Of a DNA stretch of 39,712 nucleotides, positions 1 through 7,375 are shown piece after piece. The number at the start of each line of letters is the position of its first letter. Position 1 is the first letter of the stretch. The stretch lies in contig NZ_JAPZVP010000032.1 in the NCBI RefSeq assembly GCF_027622875.1, positions 1 to 39,712 of the forward strand, in the 5' to 3' direction. The stretch comes from Glycomyces luteolus. GTDB taxonomy: Bacteria; Actinomycetota; Actinomycetes; Mycobacteriales; Micromonosporaceae. A program made the position numbers and the translations under genes. The notes beneath the pieces are model-generated. The model did not search any database. It was given only the letters and a program-made list of their open reading frames with translations, and was not told where the DNA came from.

Positions 1-1
1 G

Positions 2-127
2 CTGTGCGAGACCCTGAGCCGCCACAGCGCCCTCGAACCGCGGCGGATGGCCGACACCGTCCTCGACGAACTCGGCGTCGCCGGCGGCGCCCACGACGAC
101 ATCTCCCTCATCATCGCCCGGTTGTGA
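2..127 (+). CDS. C-terminal end of a PP2C/SpoIIE-type serine phosphatase (partial)
   Basis: Only the last 41 codons lie in the window; the gene runs off the left edge. The frame ends with a His-Asp-Asp-Ile-Ser-Leu-Ile motif just before the stop. This is the typical last strand of PP2C-type (SpoIIE/RsbU) phosphatases, where the second Asp helps bind the catalytic metal. Such proteins dephosphorylate anti-sigma antagonists or other Ser/Thr phosphoproteins, often behind GAF/PAS sensor domains, but the sensor part is not visible here. The assignment rests on this short motif and the family's usual ending. Confidence 0.6.
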   Translation: MCETLSRHSALEPRRMADTVLDELGVAGGAHDDISLIIARL

Positions 128-136
128 TGGGCCCTG

Positions 137-243
137 GTGCCAGCGGTCATCGGGGATGCCCGCGTCGTCGCACCGATCGCGGTCGGCGATCCAGGACTCG
201 GGCAGGTACAGCTCACGATCGATCAACGCCTGGCCGGTCTCGT
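137..243 (-). mobile_element. Remnant of an IS701-type transposase (internal fragment)
   Basis: Read on the minus strand, this stretch encodes ETGQALIDRELYLPESW and continues to about DDAGIPDD. The 'ALIDRELYLP-SW' block is characteristic of DDE transposases of the IS701 group common in actinobacteria. No start, no terminal inverted repeats and no DDE triad are present, so it is a scrap of about 36 codons. It is fused in frame to the preceding dehydrogenase remnant, directly after its LDVVVNN strand. That suggests an IS insertion followed by deletion. Confidence 0.6.
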
Positions 244-489
244 TGTTGACCACCACGTCGAGTCGGCCGAAATGCCGGTGCGCGGCTTGGACGCGGCGAT
301 GCCGGCGTCGCGGTCGTCGGCGTCGAGCCGGATCGGGAGGACGGCGTCGCCGAAGCGCTCGATCAGGTCGTTGAGCGCGTTGGTGTCGCGGGCGGTGGCG
401 GCGACTCGGTCGCCGCGCTCCAGGGCGGCGACGGTCCAGGTGCGGCCGAAACCACGGGAGGCGCCGGTGATGAACCATGTCTTCGACAT
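244..489 (-). pseudogene. Truncated, frameshifted short-chain dehydrogenase (SDR) remnant
   Basis: The start encodes MSKTWFITGASRGFGR, which holds the SDR nucleotide-binding TGxxxGxG motif, followed by the usual beta-alpha-beta region. About 65 codons in, near 288-296, one base appears lost. The next conserved strand (AHRHFGRLDVVVNN) continues in another frame. Immediately after VVNN the sequence becomes IS701 transposase. The NNAG loop completion, the catalytic Ser-Tyr-Lys and the whole C-terminal half are missing, so no enzyme can be made. An intact parent would be a classical NAD(P)-dependent oxidoreductase of about 280 aa. It is divergent from the TetR gene, a common regulator/target arrangement. 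Confidence 0.7.
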
Positions 490-592
490 TGGAGGGTCCC
501 TTCGCTCGTCCGGCGCGGGGCCGGATCGGGGTGGCGGCGCGGGCGTGCGGCGCCATCAAAGAGATCATCCTACGCCAAACATGTCTCACTGG

Positions 593-609
593 GTCAACTT
601 AGACTTGAC
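593..609. promoter_or_regulatory. Candidate TetR operator between the SDR remnant and the TetR gene
   Basis: The inverted repeat GTCAA-N7-TTGAC lies in the divergent intergenic region, 44 bp before the regulator start. Position and symmetry fit an autoregulatory TetR operator that once also controlled the dehydrogenase. The left arm also supplies a possible TTGACC -35 element for the minus-strand gene. Support is positional only. Confidence 0.35.
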
Positions 610-652
610 GTGCTTTAAGCAACTCTTCGTGTCGAGCAGGTATCGTGGTGGC

Positions 653-1249
653 ATGGACGAGGCGAAGGTCGACCTGCGGGAGCGCACGCGCAACGCCGTG
701 CGCGCGCAATTGGCGGAGGCGGCATTGCACCTGTTCGTGGAGCAAGGCTTCGAGGAGACAACGGTCGAGCAGATCGCAGTCGCGACCGGGCTGTCCCGCC
801 GCAGCTTCCACCGCTACTTCTCCGGCAAGGAGGACGTGCTCGGACAGTGGAACGAAGCGATGGGCCGTCGCATCGCCGCCGCGTTGTCCGCCCGCCCGGC
901 CGACGAGCCCGCCTGGCTCGCCCTGCGCCGCGGCTTCGACGACCTGGTACGCCAGCTGAGCACCGGGCCCATGTCGCTGGACATCACGCGCATGATTCTG
1001 GGCACCCCGGCATTGCACGCCACTCACCTGCACAAGCACGCGCTCTGGCGGGACGCGCTCGCGGATGTTCTCCAAGAGCGCTTGGCCGAGAACGGCCGGG
1101 CGCCGGCGCGCCTCTCCGCGATCGCCCTTGCCGGAGCGGCTCTGGCCGGCCTCGACTCCGCTCTGGCGCAATGGGTCGCCGAGGACAACGAGCAGCCCCT
1201 CGCCGAACTGCTGGACCAGGCCATGAACGCCATCGCGCCACTGGCCTGA
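653..1249 (+). CDS. TetR/AcrR-family transcriptional regulator
   Basis: This is a 198-aa protein of usual TetR length. The N-terminal helix-turn-helix spans about residues 20-65: ALHLFVEQGFEETTVEQIA, then GLSRRSFHRYFSGKEDVL. The C-terminal ligand-binding helices are variable and do not reveal the ligand. An ATG at 653 is chosen because it precedes the conserved N-terminal arm; no strong Shine-Dalgarno is visible. It is divergent from the broken SDR gene, and a GTCAA-N7-TTGAC inverted repeat lies between them. It probably represses itself and the former dehydrogenase. With its neighbour inactivated, its remaining targets are unknown. Confidence 0.85.
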   Translation: MDEAKVDLRERTRNAVRAQLAEAALHLFVEQGFEETTVEQIAVATGLSRRSFHRYFSGKEDVLGQWNEAMGRRIAAALSARPADEPAWLALRRGFDDLVRQLSTGPMSLDITRMILGTPALHATHLHKHALWRDALADVLQERLAENGRAPARLSAIALAGAALAGLDSALAQWVAEDNEQPLAELLDQAMNAIAPLA

Positions 1250-1336
1250 GATCACCTCGCAGGAAGGGCTGTCCTCACCGCTGCGGTCGCTCCCGCTGTG
1301 CGCGACGAGACGGCACGCACCTGCACCGCCGGATCA

Positions 1337-2198
1337 CTAGCCCAGCACGGCTTCCCACTTGGTGTCGGGGCCGGCCGCATCGACGGGCAGGCGATCCCTG
1401 GCCGCGGTGTCGCCGTACATGGTCCAGCGCGCCCAGTTCTGGACGGTCTTCCTGAAGCGCTGGTCGTCCCAGAAGCTGCTGTGTCCGCCGCCGAGGAAGG
1501 TGAGGAACGCCTTCGGCCAGGTGATCTCGTTGTAAGCCTGGCGTGCCGAGGAATAGGCCGTGGTCGGATCCTGGTCGCCGTGGACGAACAGGACCTTGGC
1601 GGTGACCGAACTGGACGGGGTGCCCATGTCGAGGCACGACTGCGGGTTGGCGGAGATGATGCGGCTGTCGGTCCAGGAGGTGAGCAGGCCGTGGGTGGTC
1701 ATGCCGCCCATGGAGTGCCCGCAGGCGCCGACGCCGATGTCGGTGCGGACATGCCCGGCGAGCGGTCCGCTGCTGTTGAGGGGGTGTTCGTGAGGGCCTG
1801 GGAGACGTCGCGGGAAGTGTTGCCGCTGTTGACGTCGTCCAGGGTGTGCTGGAAATGGGGGACGGGACGATGAAGCCCGCCGAGGCGAGAGCTGGGGCGA
1901 ATGTGGAGTTCGCCGGGTTGCCGCCCAGGCCGTGGGTGTAGGCGTAGACGGGGAAGACGCCGTCGGCGACCGGGGCGTTCGCGACCGGGGTGCCGCCGGC
2001 GGTGCCGGTGGCCGGGTGGAAGACGTACGTGGTGACCGGACGAGTGCCGCGGTACCAGTCGTACCGGCGCACGCCCACGGCGAACGGGTCGGCCGGGGCG
2101 GGTTCGGCGCGGGCCTGCCCGGCGCCGAGCAGCGACATGCCCGCTCCCAGTGCTCCGGCCGCACCCAGGTTCAGTAACGTGCGTCGTTGCATTGCCAT
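1337..2198 (-). pseudogene. Secreted alpha/beta-hydrolase (chlorophyllase/polyester-hydrolase-like), two frameshifts
   Basis: The N-terminus (MQRRTLLNLGAAGAL..., cleavage near QARA) is a Tat-like export signal. Next comes YAYTHGLGGNPANSTFAPAL (oxyanion region). The nucleophile elbow GHSMGG, the acid in FVHGDQDPTT and the His in GGGHSSFW complete an alpha/beta-hydrolase triad. The reading frame is broken twice. Near 1865-1870 the frame jumps into PHFQHTLDDVNSG. Near 1785 it jumps again into PLNSSGPLAGHVRTD. The pieces are otherwise complete, about 287 codons to the TAG at 1337. Either the gene was inactivated recently or the assembly has two small indels in C-runs. GGAG before the 2198 ATG serves as ribosome binding site. 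The substrate would be an extracellular ester. Confidence 0.7.
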
Positions 2199-2282
2199 GA
2201 GGGCTCCATTTCGGAGGGATACGGGTGGACAGGAGGGCGGCCGCGCTCGATCGGCGGCGCGTGCCGCTCCCCCGCCTGCGCC

Positions 2283-3962
2283 CTATTCACCGTTGACGAT
2301 CTTGTAGGCGTCGGTGAAGGGCACTCGCGCGGCTTCGCCGCCGTTGGCCAGGAAGGTCTCGACCATGGCGGGGATGTCCGCGGTCTCGGCGCGGCCGTAT
2401 ACCACGTCGGACTCCTGGTCCTTCAGCGTTTGCGCCGCGGAGATGAAGGCCGCGGGGGCTTCGACTCGGATGCCTTCGAAGATGTCCTTCTCCAGGAAGT
2501 CCAGGACCGAGGCGTCGTAGTCGAAGCGCTGCTGGACGAGCGCCGGGTCTCCGGTGTGGAACGTCTGGACCTTGCCGGAGATGCCGTAGTAGCCCCCGAT
2601 GGTCGCGCTGCCGTGCTCGGTGGTCCGCGGGACGCCGTCGGCGTCGAACTCGAAGTGGTCGCCCTCGATGCCGTAGTCGAGCAGCTGGTTCTCGATCGTG
2701 CCGAAGGGCGCGGCGCAGAAGTTGGCGACGTCGAGGATCTCCTCGACCTGTTCCGGGGAGAGGCTCTTGCTGAGGAACAGCCAGCCCTCGACGTCGGCGC
2801 CGCCGAACACCACCGGGGTCCTCCCGCCCGCGGCGATGGGGCCGAGCGGGGCGACGGCGCCTTCGATCTCGCCTCTGCTGACGCTGCCGATGAAGTCGCT
2901 CCAGTACGACATGCCGTCCTGGTGGAACAGGGTCGTTCCCGACTTGTGCAGCTCCTTGGGGTCCAGTGAGGCCGCGGGGGCGTCGGGGTGGACGAGTTTT
3001 TCGTCCCACACCGTGCGCCGGAACTCGAGCCACTCGGTGTACTCGGGGCGTTCGCAGTTGTGGACGAGCTTCCCGTCGATCCAGGCCCAGCCGTTGCCGG
3101 AGGCCAGCCCGAACCACTGGGGGGTCAGGTAGTCGAGGCCGTAGAAGGCCCACCTGCCCGCCGTGTCGTCCGACCAGGCGCGGGCGATCTCGAGCACTTC
3201 CTCGACCGTGGCGGGGACCTCCATGTCGGCCGCCTCGAGCAGGTCGGTGCGGACGTACATCCCGTTCTGCGGGCCGCCGCTCAGGCTGCCGGGGATGCCG
3301 TAGAGGCGGGCGCTCTTCGGGTCATCGGGATCGCTCGACCAGACCGACTTGCCCCAGGCCTCGGTGACCCGACCGGCCAGCAGGGGCCAGCGCTCGGAGA
3401 TGTCGCCGGTGAGGATGTCGGTCAGGTCGTAGAACTGGTTGACCGCGGTCTCGCGGAAGTTGGGGTGGGCACCGAGCATCCAACTGAACATGTGGATGCC
3501 GTCGCCGAACTCACCGGCCTGCAGCCACTGTACGGAGGTCTCGGCGTAGGTGTTGCCGTCCGCATGGGACAGTTCGACGACCGTGCCGCCCCATGCTTCC
3601 TGGACCGCCGCGAAGTAGGGGTCGTCGCTGGGGGGCGGTGTGCCCCAGGTCGGGATGGTGATCCGGTAGGTGCCGGTGTTCGCGGGGGGCTCGGGTATCG
3701 CCTGGGCCGGCTCGGGGTACGAGGTGAATCCGGACGGGTGATTCGGCGGTTCGCCGACCAGGTCGGGCTCGACCGGGAGCGGCCATTCCTTGTACTGTGG
3801 CAGGAAGTCGAACCCTTCGGTGACCTGGGTGCTGCCGGTTCCCGACTCGATGTCGCTGCACGCGCCAGCGAACGGAATCACTGCGGTGCCGACCGCGCCG
3901 AAACCGGCCGCCTTGAGCAGTGATCGGCGTCGGAAGACCGACCCGTTTGAGGGAGTGGCCAC
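2283..3962 (-). CDS. Extracellular sugar-binding lipoprotein (large LplA/YtcQ-like type), orphan
   Basis: This 559-aa solute-binding protein starts at GTG 3962, preceded by GAAAGG seven bases upstream; in-frame codons further upstream lack such a site. The signal has arginines at residues 11-13 (RRRSLL), a hydrophobic stretch and a lipobox-like FAGAC with Cys35, so it is likely a Tat-exported lipoprotein. The mature part has features of large ABC carbohydrate-binding proteins: the ITIPTWGTPPPSDDP segment, many Trp residues, and YGIPGSLSGGPQNGMYVRTDLL. The length resembles LplA-type proteins, which usually pair with LplB/YtcP permeases, but no such permeases adjoin it. It lies downstream of the GH12 gene behind a hairpin. 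It may deliver oligosaccharides released by that enzyme to a transporter encoded elsewhere. Confidence 0.8.
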   Translation of the reverse strand: MATPSNGSVFRRRSLLKAAGFGAVGTAVIPFAGACSDIESGTGSTQVTEGFDFLPQYKEWPLPVEPDLVGEPPNHPSGFTSYPEPAQAIPEPPANTGTYRITIPTWGTPPPSDDPYFAAVQEAWGGTVVELSHADGNTYAETSVQWLQAGEFGDGIHMFSWMLGAHPNFRETAVNQFYDLTDILTGDISERWPLLAGRVTEAWGKSVWSSDPDDPKSARLYGIPGSLSGGPQNGMYVRTDLLEAADMEVPATVEEVLEIARAWSDDTAGRWAFYGLDYLTPQWFGLASGNGWAWIDGKLVHNCERPEYTEWLEFRRTVWDEKLVHPDAPAASLDPKELHKSGTTLFHQDGMSYWSDFIGSVSRGEIEGAVAPLGPIAAGGRTPVVFGGADVEGWLFLSKSLSPEQVEEILDVANFCAAPFGTIENQLLDYGIEGDHFEFDADGVPRTTEHGSATIGGYYGISGKVQTFHTGDPALVQQRFDYDASVLDFLEKDIFEGIRVEAPAAFISAAQTLKDQESDVVYGRAETADIPAMVETFLANGGEAARVPFTDAYKIVNGE

Positions 3963-4030
3963 GTCGTGTCCTTTCGGTTGTATTGCGCGTGAGGACTTGT
4001 CTGGAAGGGGCGGGGGTGGTTTCGCCGGGA

Positions 4031-4061
4031 GTGAGCGGCCACAGTGGCCGTGGCCGCTCAC
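4031..4061 (-). terminator. Hairpin after the GH12 gene
   Basis: The sequence has a perfect 12-bp stem GTGAGCGGCCAC/GTGGCCGCTCAC with a 7-base loop, starting 16 bases after the GH12 stop. No U-tract follows, as is common for actinobacterial terminators. It probably limits read-through into the downstream binding-protein gene. Confidence 0.6.
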
Positions 4062-4077
4062 TCGCCGACAGGCGGAG

Positions 4078-4887
4078 CTATCGGACGTCGACCCAGTAGC
4101 TGTTGGTGTCCAGCTGGCCTTTGCCGGTGAAGACCTCGGTGCCGGCCTGGACGCTGGTGAGGTACTTGCTGCTGCTGAGCCAGCCTCGGTTCACGAGGTT
4201 GCCGGTGAAGTCGCGCAGGTCGAAGTTCACCGAGATGGTGTTCGAGGTGCGGACGAAGGAGAAGACGTTCCATCCGGTGCCGTTGCCCGCGTCGATCCAG
4301 CCGCGGTACAGGTCCCAGGTGCCCCCGCCGAGGCTGACGGTGGTCTGTTTGGTCCCGGCCGGCCCTGCCCCGCCGATCCTGTAGGGCCAGATCATGATCT
4401 CGTCGGTCGGGTTGTTCGACCAGTCGGGATTCAGTTGCGGATGGAGCCACAGGTCGTAGGCGACGTTCATCGTCCCCGACGCGTTCACGCTGAAGTTCCA
4501 GGTGGTCGGGACGCTGTGGTTGTCGCTGAGCCGCACCGGCAGCTCCGTGCCGGGGCGCTGCCAGCCCCAGTGCCAGCCCAGGACCGAGCTGGAGTAGCTC
4601 TTGACCGAATAGGACGATCCGCTCCACTCCCAGGACGTGCCCCATCCGATGGTGTCGCCGGACTGCCAGTTGTTCCAAGTGCACTGCCAGCCGGTGCCGG
4701 AGCCGTTGCCCCACAGGTTGTTGGTGACGTAGTACTTGCCCATGGCGATGGTGCCGCCCTTGCTGCAGGTGCTCGCGGCTTGGGCGGGCGAGGCGGCTAC
4801 CAGGGTCGACGCCAGGGCGATGCTGAACGCTGCGACGATGCCGAGCAACAGGAGTTTGACAGGCGCCCTTCGCGTCTCAGGGGGCAT
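4078..4887 (-). CDS. Secreted GH12 endoglucanase/xyloglucanase
   Basis: This is a 269-aa protein starting at ATG 4887, with GGAAGG seven to eight bases upstream. A Sec signal (residues about 10-37, ending SPAQA) is followed by a single GH12 beta-jelly-roll domain. Diagnostic blocks are NNLWG (56-60), DLWLHP (145-150), EIMIWP with the nucleophile Glu163, and GTEVFTGKG with the acid/base Glu251. Both catalytic glutamates are present. GH12 enzymes cut internal beta-1,4-glucan bonds in cellulose, mixed-linkage glucan or xyloglucan with retention. No binding module is attached, although a CBM13 remnant lies about 370 bp upstream on the other strand. It has its own promoter (TTGACA-N16-TATAAC). The precise substrate cannot be read from sequence. 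Confidence 0.88.
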   Translation of the reverse strand: MPPETRRAPVKLLLLGIVAAFSIALASTLVAASPAQAASTCSKGGTIAMGKYYVTNNLWGNGSGTGWQCTWNNWQSGDTIGWGTSWEWSGSSYSVKSYSSSVLGWHWGWQRPGTELPVRLSDNHSVPTTWNFSVNASGTMNVAYDLWLHPQLNPDWSNNPTDEIMIWPYRIGGAGPAGTKQTTVSLGGGTWDLYRGWIDAGNGTGWNVFSFVRTSNTISVNFDLRDFTGNLVNRGWLSSSKYLTSVQAGTEVFTGKGQLDTNSYWVDVR

Positions 4888-4966
4888 CGCTGATCCTTCC
4901 GTTGCGGTGATGTCGGACCGGGGCGGTCGAACGGGAGTTGTTTGTTTGGTCAACTCACAAAACTAC

Positions 4967-4994
4967 GTTATATCGACACAACGATGACTGTCAA
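4967..4994 (-). promoter_or_regulatory. Sigma-70-type promoter of the GH12 gene
   Basis: On the minus strand TTGACA (4994-4989) is separated by 16 bp from TATAAC (4972-4967), a near-consensus housekeeping promoter about 80 bp before the ATG. The surrounding sequence is notably AT-rich for this genome. Confidence 0.65.
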
Positions 4995-5235
4995 TGCTCC
5001 AGTGGATTGAGTTTTACGAGGTCAAGAAGTACTGTCACCACCCGATGCCGCGTCGTCGATCGCCGCCACACGAGCCTTAACGACCACCGATTGACATGGA
5101 ACCCGAAGCCCGCATCGATCCCACCTCGGCCAGGCAGCTCAAATTGGCACTTCTACCTGGGGTCATACTCAGATCTCCATCGCCGTCCAGTCGACAGCAC
5201 AATAGACTCACGGTGAGTCTTACCGAAGCACGTAA

Positions 5236-5249
5236 ATGTAACGCTACAT
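5236..5249. promoter_or_regulatory. Palindrome ATGTA-N4-TACAT, possible operator
   Basis: This AT-rich palindrome sits in the long non-coding stretch upstream of the GH12 promoter and just before the CBM13 remnant. Its size fits a LacI/GntR-type site. No second copy was found, so it is only a candidate. Confidence 0.25.
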
Positions 5250-5252
5250 AGC

Positions 5253-5346
5253 TGCCGCGGACTACGTCCTCACCAGCCGCCAATCCGGCCTGGTCTTCGA
5301 CATCGACGGCCGCTCCACCGCTGACGGCCCCGGCCGCAGATCCTGA
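5253..5346 (+). pseudogene. Remnant of a CBM13 (ricin-type lectin) domain
   Basis: The frame encodes AADYVLTSRQSGLVFDIDGR and then STADG before a TGA. This resembles one ricin-lectin repeat ('Y-L-x-R-x-SGK-x-LDV-x-G-x-STADGA'), the carbohydrate-binding unit often attached to actinobacterial glycoside hydrolases. There is no start codon or catalytic domain, and the repeat stops before its QxW motif. It is a leftover of a deleted secreted enzyme. Confidence 0.5.
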
Positions 5347-5448
5347 CGTTCACTCGGTGGACGCTTTGTCCACCTGGGCGCCCGAGCGGATCGAGCACCC
5401 GCCGCGTGTTGACTTGCGGATCAGCCCTCCGGTGCCCGAACCAGATCA

Positions 5449-5780
5449 GTGCCTTGGGGCGCAGCGACAGGCGCGGGCGTGCCCGCCGGCACCGCGCCCC
5501 GCAGTTCGCCGCGCCGGTGGGGTCCCTTCGTCGCCGCTGCGTTGTTCGCATTGGCCTTGGTGGGACCCGCGACTCCCGGATTCGCCGCCGTGGACGACGG
5601 AGCGGACGCAGGCGAAATGCAGGCGGGCCCCAGACCGCCGACGCCGACGCCGACGGGACCAATGCCGACAGTCTGGAGACCCTGGTCTCGGACTACCAGA
5701 CCCGTGTCCCCACGGAATACACCACCGGTTCCTGGGCGCCCAACATCGACTACATCGACGTCGCACCGGCGAGCGGCTGA
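5449..5780 (+). pseudogene. Fragment of a secreted protein, frameshifted
   Basis: From ATG 5449 the frame gives a signal-peptide-like segment: basic APRSSPRRWG, a hydrophobic FVAAALFALALVG core and an ATPGFAA cleavage site. After about 60 codons the sensible sequence continues in another frame (SLETLVSDYQTRVPTEYTTG, SWAPNIDY) to a TGA at 5780. The 'Y-T-x-x-SW' pattern loosely recalls FIVAR-type repeats of extracellular glycan-active proteins, but the match is weak. No catalytic domain follows; the sequence runs into the G/C tract. The product is unrecognised. Confidence 0.4.
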
Positions 5781-5795
5781 ACCTCCCGGCGGCGC

Positions 5796-5882
5796 CGGGG
5801 GGGGGGGGGGGGGGGGGGGGCCCCGGCCCCCCCCCCGGGGGGGGGGGGGGGCCCCCCCCCCCCCCCGCGCCCCCCCCCCCGG
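5796..5882. repeat. G/C homopolymer tract, probable assembly artefact
   Basis: Almost 90 bases consist of alternating long runs of only G or only C (one G run exceeds 20 bases). It lies between the end of the plus-strand fragment (5780) and the end of the minus-strand GDSL gene (5894). A GC-rich bidirectional terminator hairpin would be expected there. Biological G-runs this long are implausible. Unresolved signal, such as poly-G base calling, is the likeliest cause, so the true length and sequence are unknown. Confidence 0.75.
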
Positions 5883-5893
5883 CCCTGGCACCG

Positions 5894-7288
5894 CTATGCG
5901 GTCCTGGCAATCTCGGCGAGTCGGGCGGTGAGGGTCGGGACGTAGAACTCGGTGATGCCGGCGATGTTCGGGTGGGTGCCGGTGCCGCCGGTGCCCGGGA
6001 ATCCGCCGACGAGACCGTCGAAGGTGTACGCCACGCGCTGCGCCTCGACACGCGTGTCGAAAGTCGTGGCGCCGAAGACGTCGGCGACCGAGACACCCCA
6101 CTTCTGCGCGGCCTGCAGCGTCACCTCGCGCAGGGCGAGCTGGGTGTCCCAGTCGCGCGAGCCCAGCTTGTGGGCGGGGACGTACACCAGTTCGGCGGTC
6201 GGCCACTTCTGCTTCATGGCTTGGATGGTGGTCTCGAGGGACCCGGCGAAGGTCATTCGGTCGAAGTCGGCGGGGTTCTGGGAGCCGCTGACGGCGCCGA
6301 TGGAGTACCCCTCCACCTCATGGAGGGTCATCGCGTCGTTCGTGCCGCCGTCGAAGACGACGTAGTCGGGCGAGGCCGCGTTCGCGGCCTGGACCTGGGC
6401 GATGATGTCGCCGGAAGTGCCGTTGCCGATCGGCCCGACGGTGGCGCCGTTCTTCGCGTACTTCGTGAGGGTCATGCCTTCGCGCTCGGCGGTGAAGTCC
6501 ACGAAGCTTCGCGGGTACTGGTGGCCGTAGACGATGCTGTCGCCGAAGGCGTAGACCGTGGAGCCGGCGAGGCTGCCGTAGGCGGCGTTGGCGGGCCTGG
6601 TCAGCCGGAAGTTGTCGATCGACTGCCGGCCGGTGCCGTAGTAGTTGCAGGCGACCAGCTTCGCGAGGTTGGTGCCGGTGATGTTCCCCGTGCCCGAGGC
6701 GAGCACGACGGGCGCGGCCTCCTTGCTGGTGATCGAGTACTGGACCTTGCGGAGGGTGAAGTCGAGGTGCAGGTCGATCGTGTACCACTTGCTCCGGTCG
6801 AAGCTCCGCTTGATCCAGGTGGGGTTGAGCGAGTCGGGGGCGGAAGTCGAGTTCGAGTCGGGCCCCGTCACGGCGTAGCGGAGCTCGGTGGCGGTCGAGG
6901 CGAGCGCGAAGACGAGGCGGCCGTTGTCGTCGCGCAGTTCGAGGCCGGTCTTCATCGCGCTGCTGGCGATCGCGGTCTTCCAGTCGAACCGCAGATCGAG
7001 TGTCTTCTCGCTCAAGGTGGACGGCGCGAACCCGCGCACCGAGGTCGTGTAGTTGCGCATGTTCTCAGTGATGTTGAGGACGCCGCCGCTGATGCTGGCG
7101 CCGGTCGGGAAACCGAAGTTCGCCGGAACGGTCTGGGCGTTGAAGGTCTCGTTGATGAGTGTCGTCCCGGGGGTCTCGGCGGCGGCCGCGTGTGGAGTGA
7201 ACAGGGCCGAGATGAGCAGGGCCCCGGCGGCCAGCAGGCCGATCCGCTTTCGCGGCAGGGAGTCTACTCGGCGCTGGGAGGTGTGCAT
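5894..7288 (-). CDS. Secreted SGNH/GDSL esterase with N-terminal beta-sandwich region
   Basis: The protein has 464 aa. AAAGGAGA upstream of ATG 7288 is a strong ribosome binding site. A Sec signal (about 1-37, ending PHAAAA) precedes a region of about 190 aa rich in beta-strands (residues 45-232). This looks like a concanavalin-like carbohydrate-binding module. The C-terminal SGNH domain carries FGDS with catalytic Ser251, GGTND with Asn317, and GTHPN with His439. Such enzymes remove acetyl or other ester groups from plant polysaccharides. It is last in the importer A cluster, 87 bp after the glycoside hydrolase gene with a hairpin between them. A polysaccharide acetyl-esterase role fits best but is inferred from context. 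Confidence 0.82.
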   Translation of the reverse strand: MHTSQRRVDSLPRKRIGLLAAGALLISALFTPHAAAAETPGTTLINETFNAQTVPANFGFPTGASISGGVLNITENMRNYTTSVRGFAPSTLSEKTLDLRFDWKTAIASSAMKTGLELRDDNGRLVFALASTATELRYAVTGPDSNSTSAPDSLNPTWIKRSFDRSKWYTIDLHLDFTLRKVQYSITSKEAAPVVLASGTGNITGTNLAKLVACNYYGTGRQSIDNFRLTRPANAAYGSLAGSTVYAFGDSIVYGHQYPRSFVDFTAEREGMTLTKYAKNGATVGPIGNGTSGDIIAQVQAANAASPDYVVFDGGTNDAMTLHEVEGYSIGAVSGSQNPADFDRMTFAGSLETTIQAMKQKWPTAELVYVPAHKLGSRDWDTQLALREVTLQAAQKWGVSVADVFGATTFDTRVEAQRVAYTFDGLVGGFPGTGGTGTHPNIAGITEFYVPTLTARLAEIARTA

Positions 7289-7322
7289 GGTGATCTCCTT
7301 TGATCGGTTGCGGGGGTGCGCC

Positions 7323-7352
7323 TCCGGCCGTATCGGTCCCGGTGCGGCCGGA
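7323..7352 (-). terminator. Intercistronic hairpin between GH-A and GDSL genes
   Basis: Stem TCCGGCCG/CGGCCGGA (8 bp) with a 14-base loop lies in the 87-bp gap. No U-tract follows. It may partly terminate or protect the upstream message. Confidence 0.35.
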
Positions 7353-7375
7353 AGCGGTGATGACGATCGACCCGG

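Noticed and set aside
5820..5880. G-quadruplex or functional G-tract
   Set aside because: The pure alternating G and C runs look like an assembly or base-calling artefact rather than a regulatory structure.
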